In this document: in pieces, positions 36,391-45,800 of the stretch
How positions within the stretch are numbered: the first letter of the stretch is position 1
How the letters are laid out: each line of letters starts with the position of its first letter
Source: Bacteroidales bacterium
Lineage (GTDB): Bacteria > Bacteroidota > Bacteroidia > Bacteroidales > CG2-30-32-10
Direction: 5' to 3'
Assembly: GCA_035353855.1 (NCBI GenBank)
Contig: DAOQAK010000008.1
Location: 1 to 64,000, forward strand
Length of the DNA: 64,000 nt
The notes under the pieces: model-generated
Seen by the model: only the letters and a program-made list of their open reading frames with translations
Told to the model about the DNA's origin: nothing
Database searches by the model: none
Translations under genes and position numbers: made by a program

Positions 36391-36705
36391 CGATACAGTC
36401 AACCCTGTAACGATTTCCATGAACCTTGTAACGATTGCAGCTTCCCCTGTAATCGAATCAGGGTTTAGTGAAATAATATCAGCTTAGGTTGTAGTCAATA
36501 CAATCAACCTTGTAACGATTTCCATGAACCTTGTAACGATTGCAGCTTCCCTTGTAATCGAACCAGGGTTTAGTGAAATAATATCAGCTTAGGTTGTAGT
36601 CGATACAGTCAACCCTGTAACGATTTCCATGAACCTTGTAACGATTGCAGCTTTCCCTGTAATTGAACCAGGGTTTAGTGAAATGATTTCCCGAAACCAT
36701 TAATT
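36391..36705. repeat. Three 105-bp tandem repeats
   Basis: Copies start at 36391, 36496 and 36601, with a few differences each. Inside every unit the motif CCTTGTAACGATT or CCCTGTAACGATT recurs at about 25-base spacing, so the repeats are nested. The period is a multiple of three and a 74-codon ORF enters the first copy, but it stops there and has no protein-like features. Located between the CRISPR array and the small-protein gene. Confidence 0.9.
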
Positions 36706-36835
36706 ATAGTAATAGTTGTGCTTTATCATTTTTTTTGTGATAAAAATAATATTGTGCATTGTTGCAGCGTTATATATATAAACCAACCTAAATAAAATGT
36801 ATATGTAAACGGATATTTACTTCTACCCGAAAAAG

Positions 36836-36843
36836 AAAGGAGG
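36836..36843 (+). promoter_or_regulatory. Strong Shine-Dalgarno sequence
   Basis: AAAGGAGG ends 8 bases before the ATG at 36852. Strong Shine-Dalgarno sites are uncommon in Bacteroidota, and this one decides the start over the upstream GTG at 36843. Confidence 0.75.
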
Positions 36844-36851
36844 TGTTAAAT

Positions 36852-37211
36852 ATGTCACGAATGAAAAAAACTTCACGCACATTGCAGAAAGCAATGAAGC
36901 GACTGGCGGGAGTAAAAGCAATATCCGGTTCGCTCGACTTAGGCAACAGTATGTCGGTTGCTGGTTTTGAAAGTAAAATCCTGGATGTTGAAAATAAGAT
37001 TAGTAGTTATAACAAGCTTCTTGCCGATGCCGATGCTGCATTGAATGATTTCCTGAAAAGCGAAAATGATTTGGCCGGTTACTCAAAACGTATGCTTGAG
37101 GCAGTTGCTTCGGTTTATGGTCACGATAGTAATGAATACGAACAGGCAGGAGGGAAGCGCGATAGCGACCGTAAACGCCCGGTAAGAAAAACCAAGGTTA
37201 AAGCATCATAA
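36852..37211 (+). CDS. Small basic protein of unknown function
   Basis: 119 aa (MSRMKKTSRTLQKAMKRLAG...). The middle is helical and probably coiled (FESKILDVENKISSYNKLLA). The C terminus contains VYGHDSNEYEQAGGKR and a Lys/Arg-rich tail (KRPVRKTKVKAS). I recall a similar YGxDSxEYExAGGxR motif from uncharacterised small proteins of Bacteroidota and cyanobacteria but could not check this. No signal peptide. The basic ends could bind nucleic acid. It is monocistronic, with a strong ribosome-binding site and its own terminator. Confidence 0.7.
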   Translation: MSRMKKTSRTLQKAMKRLAGVKAISGSLDLGNSMSVAGFESKILDVENKISSYNKLLADADAALNDFLKSENDLAGYSKRMLEAVASVYGHDSNEYEQAGGKRDSDRKRPVRKTKVKAS

Positions 37212-37238
37212 GCTTTGTAAATAGAAAACGTAACACAA

Positions 37239-37276
37239 CCTGCTATACAGCGCTAATAGCGGGTTTTCTTTTTTTT
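37239..37276 (+). terminator. Intrinsic terminator
   Basis: CCTGCTAT (37239-37246) pairs with ATAGCGGG (37256-37263) with one T-G pair and a 9-base loop, followed by TTTTCTTTTTTTT. It ends the small-protein gene, 27 bases after its stop. Confidence 0.85.
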
Positions 37277-37423
37277 ATAAGTTGATTTAGCGTAGCCGAA
37301 ATAGCTGGTTGAGCATAGCCAAAACCAATAATTTTGGATGGATATCTTTGAAATAATAACAACAACAACTTTGGCTTTGATTATACTCGTCCTTATTAAG
37401 AATGCAAGAGCAAATTTGATCAG

Positions 37424-37515
37424 AGCGAGTTATGCCTATTTATCGCTACTTGTCGCGGATAGGAACAAAATAAGAAAAATGCAAATCTGTTCCGTATCGG
37501 TATATTGGACTATTA
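37424..37515 (+). repeat. CGAGTTATGCC element, copy C
   Basis: About 90 bases alignable with copies at 41098-41195 and 42612-42702. Shared blocks are CGAGTTATGCC, TTTATC, TTGTCG followed by GGAACAAAATAA, a T- or A-rich run, and GTATCGG near the end. It lies next to the ppx 3' end. Confidence 0.6.
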
Positions 37516-37532
37516 CATCTATACAATCGGTA

Positions 37533-38435
37533 TTATTCTTCTTCGTTTACATTCCCACGTTCTTTATATCTTTTATAAACCGTATAAATCAAGCCATCGC
37601 CAAGTCCTATGCGGGGAACAAAAACATAATCTGTTTTGGTGTTTTTCATAATGTAAATAAAAATTTCGGCAGCAGGAATAATAACATCGGCGCGGTCGGG
37701 GCGCATGCCCATATCTGTAATGCGTTCCTGTAAAGTCAAACTGCTTAATTCTTTGAGTCCCTTTTTTAAATGGTGATAACTTAATGAACTGTCGGGTTGT
37801 GTGGAATAAAGTTTCGAGAGTTTATTAATGTTTCCGCCGGAACCTATAAGATAGATTTTTCCGAAATCGTTTTTGAATTGATCAAGCCATGTTTTTAAAT
37901 TTTCCCATTCTTCTGCATGAGCTTTTGCACTAAGGATTCGGATGGTGCCTAACTGAAACGAGTTGGAAGCAAGCAGCACACCATCTTTTATTACCGATAT
38001 TTCGGTACTTCCACCGCCAACATCAATATACATGGCGACATGATATTTCTTTTCTATCAAAATATTGTTGGATGCACATAATATCCGCGCTTCTTCAATA
38101 CCATCAATCACACGTACATCAATTCCCGAAGCGTTTCTTATACTTTCAATAATTGCTTTATTGTTGCTGGCTTCACGCATTGCCGATGTGGCGCAGGCAA
38201 TATAATCAACAGGTTTGTAAACATCGATAAGGAGTTTAAAAGCATTCATTGTTTTCAGAAGGTTGTAAACCCTTTGTTCGGATATGCTTCCGGTATTGAA
38301 AACATCTTCACCCAGTCGTAACGGTATGCGTATAAGCGAAGCTTTCTCAGCTTTAGGAATTCCGTCAATCTCAAAAACATTAGCGAAGTAAAGTCGTACA
38401 GCGTTCGAGCCTATATCAATTGATGCAAAAAGCAT
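37533..38435 (-). CDS. ppx: Ppx/GppA-type exopolyphosphatase
   Basis: A 300-aa protein of the short Ppx/GppA form, actin-like ATPase fold. The phosphate-binding motif SIDIGSNAVRLYFANV starts the protein, and YIDVGGGSTEISVIKDG is the second. Enzymes of this family remove phosphate from polyphosphate or pppGpp. The gene lies 12 bases after ppk1, so synthesis and breakdown of polyphosphate are encoded together. The HD domain seen in longer relatives is missing. Confidence 0.9.
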   Translation of the reverse strand: MLFASIDIGSNAVRLYFANVFEIDGIPKAEKASLIRIPLRLGEDVFNTGSISEQRVYNLLKTMNAFKLLIDVYKPVDYIACATSAMREASNNKAIIESIRNASGIDVRVIDGIEEARILCASNNILIEKKYHVAMYIDVGGGSTEISVIKDGVLLASNSFQLGTIRILSAKAHAEEWENLKTWLDQFKNDFGKIYLIGSGGNINKLSKLYSTQPDSSLSYHHLKKGLKELSSLTLQERITDMGMRPDRADVIIPAAEIFIYIMKNTKTDYVFVPRIGLGDGLIYTVYKRYKERGNVNEEE

Positions 38436-38447
38436 ATAGTAATATTT

Positions 38448-40523
38448 TTAATTTATTTTATCAGGTACAAATTTTTTCAGGTAATTGTATATCTCTACCT
38501 GGGAGCGGATTTTTTTACCTTTGGTAATTTTGTACTGGTTATAGTTTTTACTGGAAAGCAGCCTTGCCTTAGTGTTATCCGAAAGCTGAATGTTCAGTAT
38601 ATCGAGCAATTCCTTTTGAAGGTTTTTATCTTCAATAGGACAGGTAACTTCAACACGGTAATCCAGGTTGCGCTTCATCCAGTCGGCTGATGAAATATAG
38701 TATTTGGGTTTATCGTTATTACAGAAAACAAAAATCCTGGAATGTTCAAGAAAGCGGTCTACAATACTTATAATTTCGATGTTCTCGCTCAACCCTGGAA
38801 TTCCGCTTTTCAATATGCAGGTGCCACGCGCGATGATTTTAATTATTACTCCTTCATGACTTGCATGGTAAAGTTTATGGCACAGTTCCATATCAATAAG
38901 GTTATTCAGCTTTAAAATGATCCATGCTTTTTTACCTGCACGGGCATTTTCAATTTCCCTGTCAAGCATTTTATTTAAAAAGTTACGAAGGTAAAAAGGC
39001 GAAACAATAAGCTTATCGAATGATAACGGGTTATATTTATTTTCAAATAATGTGAATACTTTATCAACATCCTGAGCTATCGAAGGATTGCAGGTGAAAA
39101 AGCTTTCATCGGCAAATACCTTTGCTGTTTCTTCATTATAATTTCCTGTGCCGATATTGCAGTAATATACATTTTCTCCTTTTTCTTTTCTTTTAATAAG
39201 CATAAGCTTGGAATGAACTTTCAGCCCGGGTATACCGAAAATTATTTTTACGCCTTCATCAATTAATTTTTCCGACCAGTGGATATTGGCTTCTTCGTTG
39301 AAACGAGCCTGCAGCTCCATGTATACCGTAACTTTCTTTCCATTGCGTGCGGCATTCACCAAAGCGTTTATAACGTTTGAATCGCTGGCAAGCCGGTACA
39401 ATGTCATTTTAATTGATCTGACATCGGGGTCGATAGAAGCTTCGCGTAAAAGGTCGATCACATATTCAAACGACTGGTAAGGAAAATGCAATAAGATATC
39501 TTTTTGCTTTATACAACTGAAAAATGAACGGGTAAGGGGAAGGTCTTTATGATGAAGTGGCTTGAGTACCGGGAATTCCAGCTTTGATGAACCGATATTA
39601 GGAAAATCAATGAAGTCTTTAAAATTATGATACCTGTCGCCACCAATTAAATCGTCGCGGTCAGAGATTTTGAATTTTTTTATCAGGATATTCAAAAGGA
39701 AATCGGGAATGTTCCTGTCGTAAATAAAACGTACCGGGCGTCCCTGTTTTCGTTGTTTTAAACATTCGGAAATAAGTTCCATGAAGTTCTTTGAAATATC
39801 GTTGTCGATATCCATTTCAGCATCACGGGTAAATTTTATGGTGTATGCCTGGAAAATATTGTAATCGAAAATGCTGAAAATATCTTCAAGGCAATAACGG
39901 ATAATGTCGTCGAGGATGATGATGCAATTGCGTTTATCGGTTTTGGGAAGAATCAGAAAACGGGAAACATTGCCTGTAGGAACTTTGATAAGTGCAAAAT
40001 CTTCATGTTCCTGGTCTTCCTTTTTCTGCATATGTACCGCGAGGTATATGGATTTATCTTTAAGCTTGGAGCTGTGCTCAAAGTTTTTGATCATGATGGG
40101 GAACAAGTGTGGCCTTACTTTATGATGGAAATAATTTTTTACATATTCCCCCTGTTCTTTATTCAGTTGTTTTTCGTTGAGGATAAAAATATTTTTATTG
40201 GCCATTTCTTCAACGATTTGCCTGTAAACAGAAACAAAATCCTTTTGTTGCTTTATGACGATTTCATTAATTCTTTTTAGGTTTTCCTTTGGGTCGAAGC
40301 CGTCGTAATCGTGTGCAGTTACAGGAAGCGTGGACATTCGTGAAAGGGTAGCAACGCGAACCCTGAAAAATTCATCAAGGTTATTTGAAAAGATTCCCAG
40401 GAATTTCATTCGTTCAACCAGTGGGGTTGAAGGTGTGGCGGCTTCCTGCAAAACGCGCTGATTGAAATAGAGCCAGCTGATTTCCCTATTGATAAAATTA
40501 TTAAGAGAAATATTTTTTTGCAT
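38448..40523 (-). CDS. ppk1: Polyphosphate kinase 1
   Basis: 691 aa, full length for PPK1. The N-terminal domain begins NREISWLYFNQRVLQEA. The catalytic-core autophosphorylated His is in GLKVHSKLMLIKRK, followed by NIGTGNYNEETAKVFADESF. It makes polyphosphate from ATP reversibly. Its ATG shares a base with the stop of sixA (TAATG), indicating coupled translation. ppx follows. Confidence 0.96.
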   Translation of the reverse strand: MQKNISLNNFINREISWLYFNQRVLQEAATPSTPLVERMKFLGIFSNNLDEFFRVRVATLSRMSTLPVTAHDYDGFDPKENLKRINEIVIKQQKDFVSVYRQIVEEMANKNIFILNEKQLNKEQGEYVKNYFHHKVRPHLFPIMIKNFEHSSKLKDKSIYLAVHMQKKEDQEHEDFALIKVPTGNVSRFLILPKTDKRNCIIILDDIIRYCLEDIFSIFDYNIFQAYTIKFTRDAEMDIDNDISKNFMELISECLKQRKQGRPVRFIYDRNIPDFLLNILIKKFKISDRDDLIGGDRYHNFKDFIDFPNIGSSKLEFPVLKPLHHKDLPLTRSFFSCIKQKDILLHFPYQSFEYVIDLLREASIDPDVRSIKMTLYRLASDSNVINALVNAARNGKKVTVYMELQARFNEEANIHWSEKLIDEGVKIIFGIPGLKVHSKLMLIKRKEKGENVYYCNIGTGNYNEETAKVFADESFFTCNPSIAQDVDKVFTLFENKYNPLSFDKLIVSPFYLRNFLNKMLDREIENARAGKKAWIILKLNNLIDMELCHKLYHASHEGVIIKIIARGTCILKSGIPGLSENIEIISIVDRFLEHSRIFVFCNNDKPKYYISSADWMKRNLDYRVEVTCPIEDKNLQKELLDILNIQLSDNTKARLLSSKNYNQYKITKGKKIRSQVEIYNYLKKFVPDKIN

Positions 40524-41017
40524 TAATCAAGCATTTTTGGAAATAGAACGAAGTTGGTTTTACATGAAGCTTTAGGAATGTCAGTCCATTTGTCTGTTTT
40601 AAATTCTAAAGAAATAACGCCGGAAGTGGGTAGCAGGTCTATTTTTTCATCAAGAAAAATATTAGCAAATTGTGTGAGTGCAGGATTATGCCCAACTATC
40701 ATTACAGAATCCACTTCATCGTTTAATGAAAAAAGTAAATTAAAAATTTTGTCTTCATCAACCTGGTAAATGTTCCTGCTTATTTCAATTCGTTCTACCG
40801 GGAAGAATATTCCGGCAGCAATAAGCTTGGCAGTTTCATGCGCTCTTTTAGCATGACTGGAAATAAGTAAATCCAGTTTTACATTTTTTTCATTCAGTTG
40901 CTTGATTATTTTTTTTGTTTTATTGATGCCCTTTTCAACCAGGGGTCTGTCAACATCAGGTAAATCAGGAAAATCCCATGATGATTTTGCATGGCGCACA
41001 ACATATAAAGTCTTCAT
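40523..41017 (-). CDS. sixA: SixA-like phosphohistidine phosphatase
   Basis: A 164-aa histidine-phosphatase-fold protein with the RHG-type motif VVRHAKSSWDFPDL at the N terminus and VDSVMIVGHNPALTQFAN carrying the second catalytic His. SixA removes phosphate from phosphohistidine proteins. It is first in an operon with ppk1 and ppx; whether it acts on PPK1 phosphohistidine is only a suggestion. Confidence 0.9.
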   Translation of the reverse strand: MKTLYVVRHAKSSWDFPDLPDVDRPLVEKGINKTKKIIKQLNEKNVKLDLLISSHAKRAHETAKLIAAGIFFPVERIEISRNIYQVDEDKIFNLLFSLNDEVDSVMIVGHNPALTQFANIFLDEKIDLLPTSGVISLEFKTDKWTDIPKASCKTNFVLFPKMLD

Positions 41018-41056
41018 GAAAACAAATTTAATTGTATAAAATCTAAAACATTTTTA

Positions 41057-41195
41057 ATATTCGTTCTAATCATCTTTACTAAATCAAAGATGATTAGAAC
41101 GAGTTATGCCAATTTATCCGGTTTGTCGTGGCTGAGAACAAAATAATATTTTTGCAGTTACCACAACGACCAGTTATGTATCGGTTTTAAGTAAG
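41057..41195. repeat. Perfect hairpin plus CGAGTTATGCC element, copy B
   Basis: CGTTCTAATCATCTTT and AAAGATGATTAGAACG form a perfect 16-17-bp inverted repeat with an 8-base loop between about 41060 and 41100. The right arm runs straight into a copy of the CGAGTTATGCC element (41098-41195). It lies between sixA and glyA, past the glyA stop. No T run follows on the glyA strand, so it is not a standard terminator. Confidence 0.7.
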
Positions 41196-41199
41196 TCTG

Positions 41200-42480
41200 T
41201 TAATATGCAAACAAAGGCATATCTTTCGTAAGCTCCAGAACTTTTTCTTTTACGTTGCTTATCACTTTCTCGTTATCAATATTGCTGATTACTTCATCTA
41301 TCATTTCCACGATCAACGGCATGTGTTCTTCTTTCATGCCACGGGTAGTGATAGCCGGTGTTCCAACGCGAAGCCCTGAAGTCTGGAAAGGCGAACGGCT
41401 GTCGAATGGAACCATGTTCTTGTTTACAGTGATGTCAGCTTTTACTAAGGTGTTCTCAACAAGTTTCCCGGTTATTTCAGGGAATTTAGTGCGCAGGTCA
41501 ATAAGCATTAAATGATTGTCAGTGCCGCCGCTTATTACCTTGTAACCTTTATCGGTAAAGCATTTCGACATTACCTTAGCATTCTTCATTACTTGTATTA
41601 TATATTGCTTGTATTCTTCAGATAAGGCTTCGCCAAAGGCAACAGCTTTTGCAGCGATAACATGTTCCAGCGGGCCACCCTGAACACCCGGGAATACGGC
41701 AGAATCAATCAATGCCGACATCATCTTTATTTCTCCTTTCGGAGTGGTATATTTCCATGGATTTTCAAAATCTTTTCCGATAATGATAATACCGCCTCTT
41801 GGTCCGCGTAATGTTTTATGTGTTGTAGAAGTGATGATATGACAATAAGGAACAGGATTATTCAATTGTTTCCTGGCAATAAGCCCGGCAGGATGTGCAA
41901 TATCAGCCATCAGGATGGCTCCTATTTTGTCGGCAATTTCACGCATGCGTTTATAATCCCAGTCGCGTGAATATGCTGAAGCGCCTGCCAGTAATAATTT
42001 CGGTTTTTCTTTCAGCGCCACTTCTTCCATCTTATCGTAATTGATAACGCCTGTTTCTTCTTCTACGCCATAAGAAAGAGCATTAAAATACATGCCTGAA
42101 AAATTAACAGGTGAACCATGTGAAAGATGTCCGCCGTGAGCAAGGTTTAATCCCATGAATGTATCACCGGGTTTTAAGCAGGCTAAGAAAACAGCCATGT
42201 TTGCCTGTGCGCCTGAGTGAGGCTGAACATTGGCATATTCAGCGCCAAACAATTCTTTAAGCCTGTCGATAGCGAGTTGTTCGGTTTGATCTACCATCTG
42301 GCAACCGCCATAGTAACGTTTACCGGGATAACCTTCTGCATATTTATTGGTCATGCATGAACCCATTGCCTGTAAAACCTGATCACTTACGAAATTCTCA
42401 GAAGCTATTAGTTCTATACCGTGCATCTGACGTTGTAACTCTTTATTGATGATGTCAAAAACTTTTTCGTCTTTTTTCAT
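41200..42480 (-). CDS. glyA: Serine hydroxymethyltransferase
   Basis: A 426-aa PLP enzyme with all main family motifs: ELIASENFVSDQVLQAMGS, NKYAEGYPGKRYYGGC, NVQPHSGAQANMAVF, and the PLP lysine in ITSTTHKTLRGPRGG. It converts serine and tetrahydrofolate to glycine and methylene-tetrahydrofolate. A -7 box TAATTTTG lies at 42506-42513 on the minus strand, 26 bases before the ATG. Confidence 0.97.
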   Translation of the reverse strand: MKKDEKVFDIINKELQRQMHGIELIASENFVSDQVLQAMGSCMTNKYAEGYPGKRYYGGCQMVDQTEQLAIDRLKELFGAEYANVQPHSGAQANMAVFLACLKPGDTFMGLNLAHGGHLSHGSPVNFSGMYFNALSYGVEEETGVINYDKMEEVALKEKPKLLLAGASAYSRDWDYKRMREIADKIGAILMADIAHPAGLIARKQLNNPVPYCHIITSTTHKTLRGPRGGIIIIGKDFENPWKYTTPKGEIKMMSALIDSAVFPGVQGGPLEHVIAAKAVAFGEALSEEYKQYIIQVMKNAKVMSKCFTDKGYKVISGGTDNHLMLIDLRTKFPEITGKLVENTLVKADITVNKNMVPFDSRSPFQTSGLRVGTPAITTRGMKEEHMPLIVEMIDEVISNIDNEKVISNVKEKVLELTKDMPLFAY

Positions 42481-42863
42481 TTGATGTAAAATTTGTTTAG
42501 TTCTTCAAAATTAAAATTTATTAAGATATGTGTATAATTTTTAATGAAAAATATGATGAAATAACATTATCTAAGAATAAAATTTATACCCGTTCTTATC
42601 CATTTTGAAAAAATGATTAGTACGAGTTATGCCGATAGTAATGCTTGTTGAAAGATTATTTTTGTAGTCGCCGCGGCGACCTGTTACACATTGGTATAAT
42701 ATCATTCCCGGTATACTTGTATTTTAAGAGGTTTGGCTCGAAAGGAAAATGTATACCGACAGAAAAGAGTTTTGCAAAAATATTTTTTGTTTTCTGTACG
42801 GTATAACTCGTTCTAAAAAGTTTTGCCTTTGCAAACCTGATAAGAACGAGTATAATATGAGCC
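42481..42863. repeat. Gene-free stretch with CGAGTTATGCC element copy A and inverted repeats
   Basis: Copy A of the element lies at about 42612-42702 and includes the perfect 14-bp palindrome GTCGCCGCGGCGAC (42667-42680). At about 42800-42810 the complement GGTATAACTCG appears, so the interval from about 42610 to 42810 is bounded by inverted copies. A further ACTCGTTCT/AGAACGAGT pair is at about 42806-42852. Probably a mobile-element remnant or composite of intergenic repeats. Confidence 0.6.
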
Positions 42864-45800
42864 TTATTTCATCAGGTTCACTTTACCTGTATACAAATGC
42901 CTTTTTCCGCTAAAATCTTTAAGCTCTACTATCCATGAGTATACTCCCTGTGGTGCAACATCGCTTTTTCCCATTTTTTTCCCATCCCAATATTCATAAT
43001 AATTATTGGTTTTAAAAACTATTTCGCCCCAGCGGTCATAAATATCCATTTCATAATTATTCAAATCAAAGCCTTCGCCAACAGGGTAGAAATAATCATT
43101 TACTCCGTCGCCGTTAGGTGTGAATGTATTGGGAACAAAGAAGGTAAATTCAGGGTTTACAATAATTGTTTTTGAAATGGAATCGATACATCCGAATTGA
43201 CTGATAACAGTTAATACTACATCATATGAACCGGAATTGTTGAAATAATGTGTGGGCGATTGTATATCGGAAAAATTTTCACTTAATGAAATTTCATCAT
43301 CAAAATTCCAATTCCAGTAAGCTGCATCAGTTGAGATGTCAGTAAAAGTAACTGTTGAATTTAATATGGAAATGACTTCAGGATCGTAATAGAAATTTGC
43401 TTCGGGTATCGGGTATACTTCAATATATTCCTGGTATGTAGCGCTGTCGGTACATCCATGAGTGGTAGTAGCATATAGCGTTATGGAATATTTTCCCGGT
43501 AAACTGAATGTGTGTGAAGGAGACTGCAACGCAGAATGATTATTGATTCCCGATTGAAAATCACCGAAATTCCATAACCAGCTTGAAATAGCAGGTGAAC
43601 TGCTGTCAGAGAAATTTACAGTTAAAGGAACACAACCTTTAATGGTATCCCCTGCAAATAGTATTTGTGGTAAAGGATACACGGTGATCAAAATGGAATC
43701 AACTCCCTGCGGGGAATTACAACCATCGGTAACAGTAACAACATATGTAGTACTTGTAGTTGGCGATATAGTAATGGTTGATGTGGATATTCCAATTCCA
43801 TTATTCCAGTAATAAACATAGCTTCCATTTCCACCTGTTGCAGATGCTGTTAATTGTGTACTTTCACCATAACAGAAAGAAGAAGGATCAGCTGTAACGG
43901 TAACATAAATAGGTGGAGAAACATATACAGTAAGTGTTTGTGAAGGTACCGTACATCCGTTTTCATCGGTTACTGAAACAGTATAAGTCGTGGTTGATGT
44001 TGGGTTAACATTGAAACTGCTTCCGGTACCAAGACCATTGTCCCATGTAAAGATGTATGAACCTGTACCGCCGCTTGCATTAGCGCTTATAGTTGTACTC
44101 TGGCTGTTGCAAATAGTAACGTCGCCGCTGTTCGATAATATTAATGCAGGAGGTTCTCCAATATTTATTGATGTTGAAGCGCTACATGAATTTTGGTCTG
44201 ATATAGTAACGGAATAAGTTCCTGCCTGGATATTCAATGCTGATGAATCGCTTGACACGGAAGGATTCCAGTTGTATATATAAGCCGGAACACCTCCTGA
44301 AACATTTAAAATGATTGAACCATCAGAACCAGAATGACAATTTACACTGTCGGAAGTGTAGGAATAAGTAAGTAACGGAGGTTGTGAAATGGTAAATGTT
44401 GTATCTTTTGAACATCCGTTGGCATCAAGCACGGTGAACGTGTATGTTCCTTCTGTTAAAGTAGTAACGGAGTTAATATTTCCCGCAGTTCCTGAAGGTA
44501 GCCATGAATACTGATAAGGGAATATTCCTCCGCTGACTATTGCCAGCGCAGTTCCGTTATTTCCTCCGTAACATGAAACATTGGTTGTTGTTAAATTTAT
44601 AAACAGAGGTTTTGGCTCTAATAAGGAAATGCTATCAACAGTAACACATCCGTTATTATCAGTTACAGTTACTGAATATGCTGTGTTATCTGACAGGTTC
44701 TGTATTTCCCGGGTTGTTTCCTGTGTGCTCCATAAATATTGGTAAGGCGGCGCACCTGAAGCATTAACGGAAACGGCGCCATCATTAGCATTATTACATG
44801 AAATAGGATGCGTAATGATTATTGATACGGTAACTTGTCCAACTACTTGTGATTGGCTTGTAGTGGTTGAACAACCGTTTTCGGTTACGGTAAGGGAGAT
44901 ATTATAAGTTGAAGGGGAAGCCCATGAAATTTGATATGGACCTTGTCCTGTGCCGCTCACAACAGTTCCTCCATTAAAATCCCAATCGTAAGTTGCAGCT
45001 GTTCCTGCATTCCCGATGTAATTTATTTCAGAAGTTTGTCCAACACATATTGGTGATAACAATGTGAAACCTGAAGCAGGAACCGGGCTAACTGTAATTA
45101 TTATATCATCAGTGGCGGAACAGCCATGGGTGTCGCTAATGGTTACAATATAAGTTGTAGTTGTGGTAGGGTTTGCAACAGGGTTTGCAATGGTTGTAGA
45201 AGATAATCCCGTTGATGGACTCCATGAATAATAAGTTCCTCCGATTGCTGATAAGTTTGTGCTTTCGCCATTGCATATTGCCTGGTCGGTACCTGCATTT
45301 ACAGGTAATGAAGTATAAACGGTTAAAGTCATATTATCCGTTGCCGAACATCCGTTTGCATCGGTTACTGTAACCGTGTAAATTGTTGTAGAAGTAGGAT
45401 TGGCAGCAGGGTTTGAAATTAATGGATTATCGAGGTAACTTGTCGGACTCCATGAATAAATGGTTCCACCGCTGGCATTTAATGTTGTTGAACTGTTAAT
45501 GCAGATTCCCTGGTCTGGGCCTGCATTTGCCGGTGGAAGCGGATTAACAGATACCAGCACATCATCAGAAGCAGTACAGCCATTAGCGCTTGTTACTGTT
45601 ACAATGTATAATGTGTTTGAAGTCGGGCTGACGTTTGTGCTTTGTGATGTGGCAGTATTGCTCCATGAATAACTAACACCTCCGTAAGCAGTAAGGTTTG
45701 CATTTTGCCCTGAACAAATGATCTGGTCGGTTCCTGCATTTGCAGTGGGCGAGGGGTATACCGTTACAACTACATTTATTGGTGTACCGGTACATGAATT

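Larger units (their letters stand above)
37212..37532. other. Gene-free stretch holding a terminator and an intergenic repeat copy
   Basis: After the terminator the only notable content is a copy of the CGAGTTATGCC element (about 37424-37515). A plus-strand ORF starting at 37338 begins with a hydrophobic segment but continues as antisense of the ppx gene, so I do not call it. Confidence 0.55.

Noticed and set aside
36263..36487. 74-codon ORF entering the 105-bp repeats
   Set aside because: It stops at the end of the first unit and has no protein-like composition; the repeats look non-coding.
37338..37733. Plus-strand ORF with a hydrophobic start
   Set aside because: Its second half is antisense to the conserved ppx gene and it overlaps an intergenic repeat copy.
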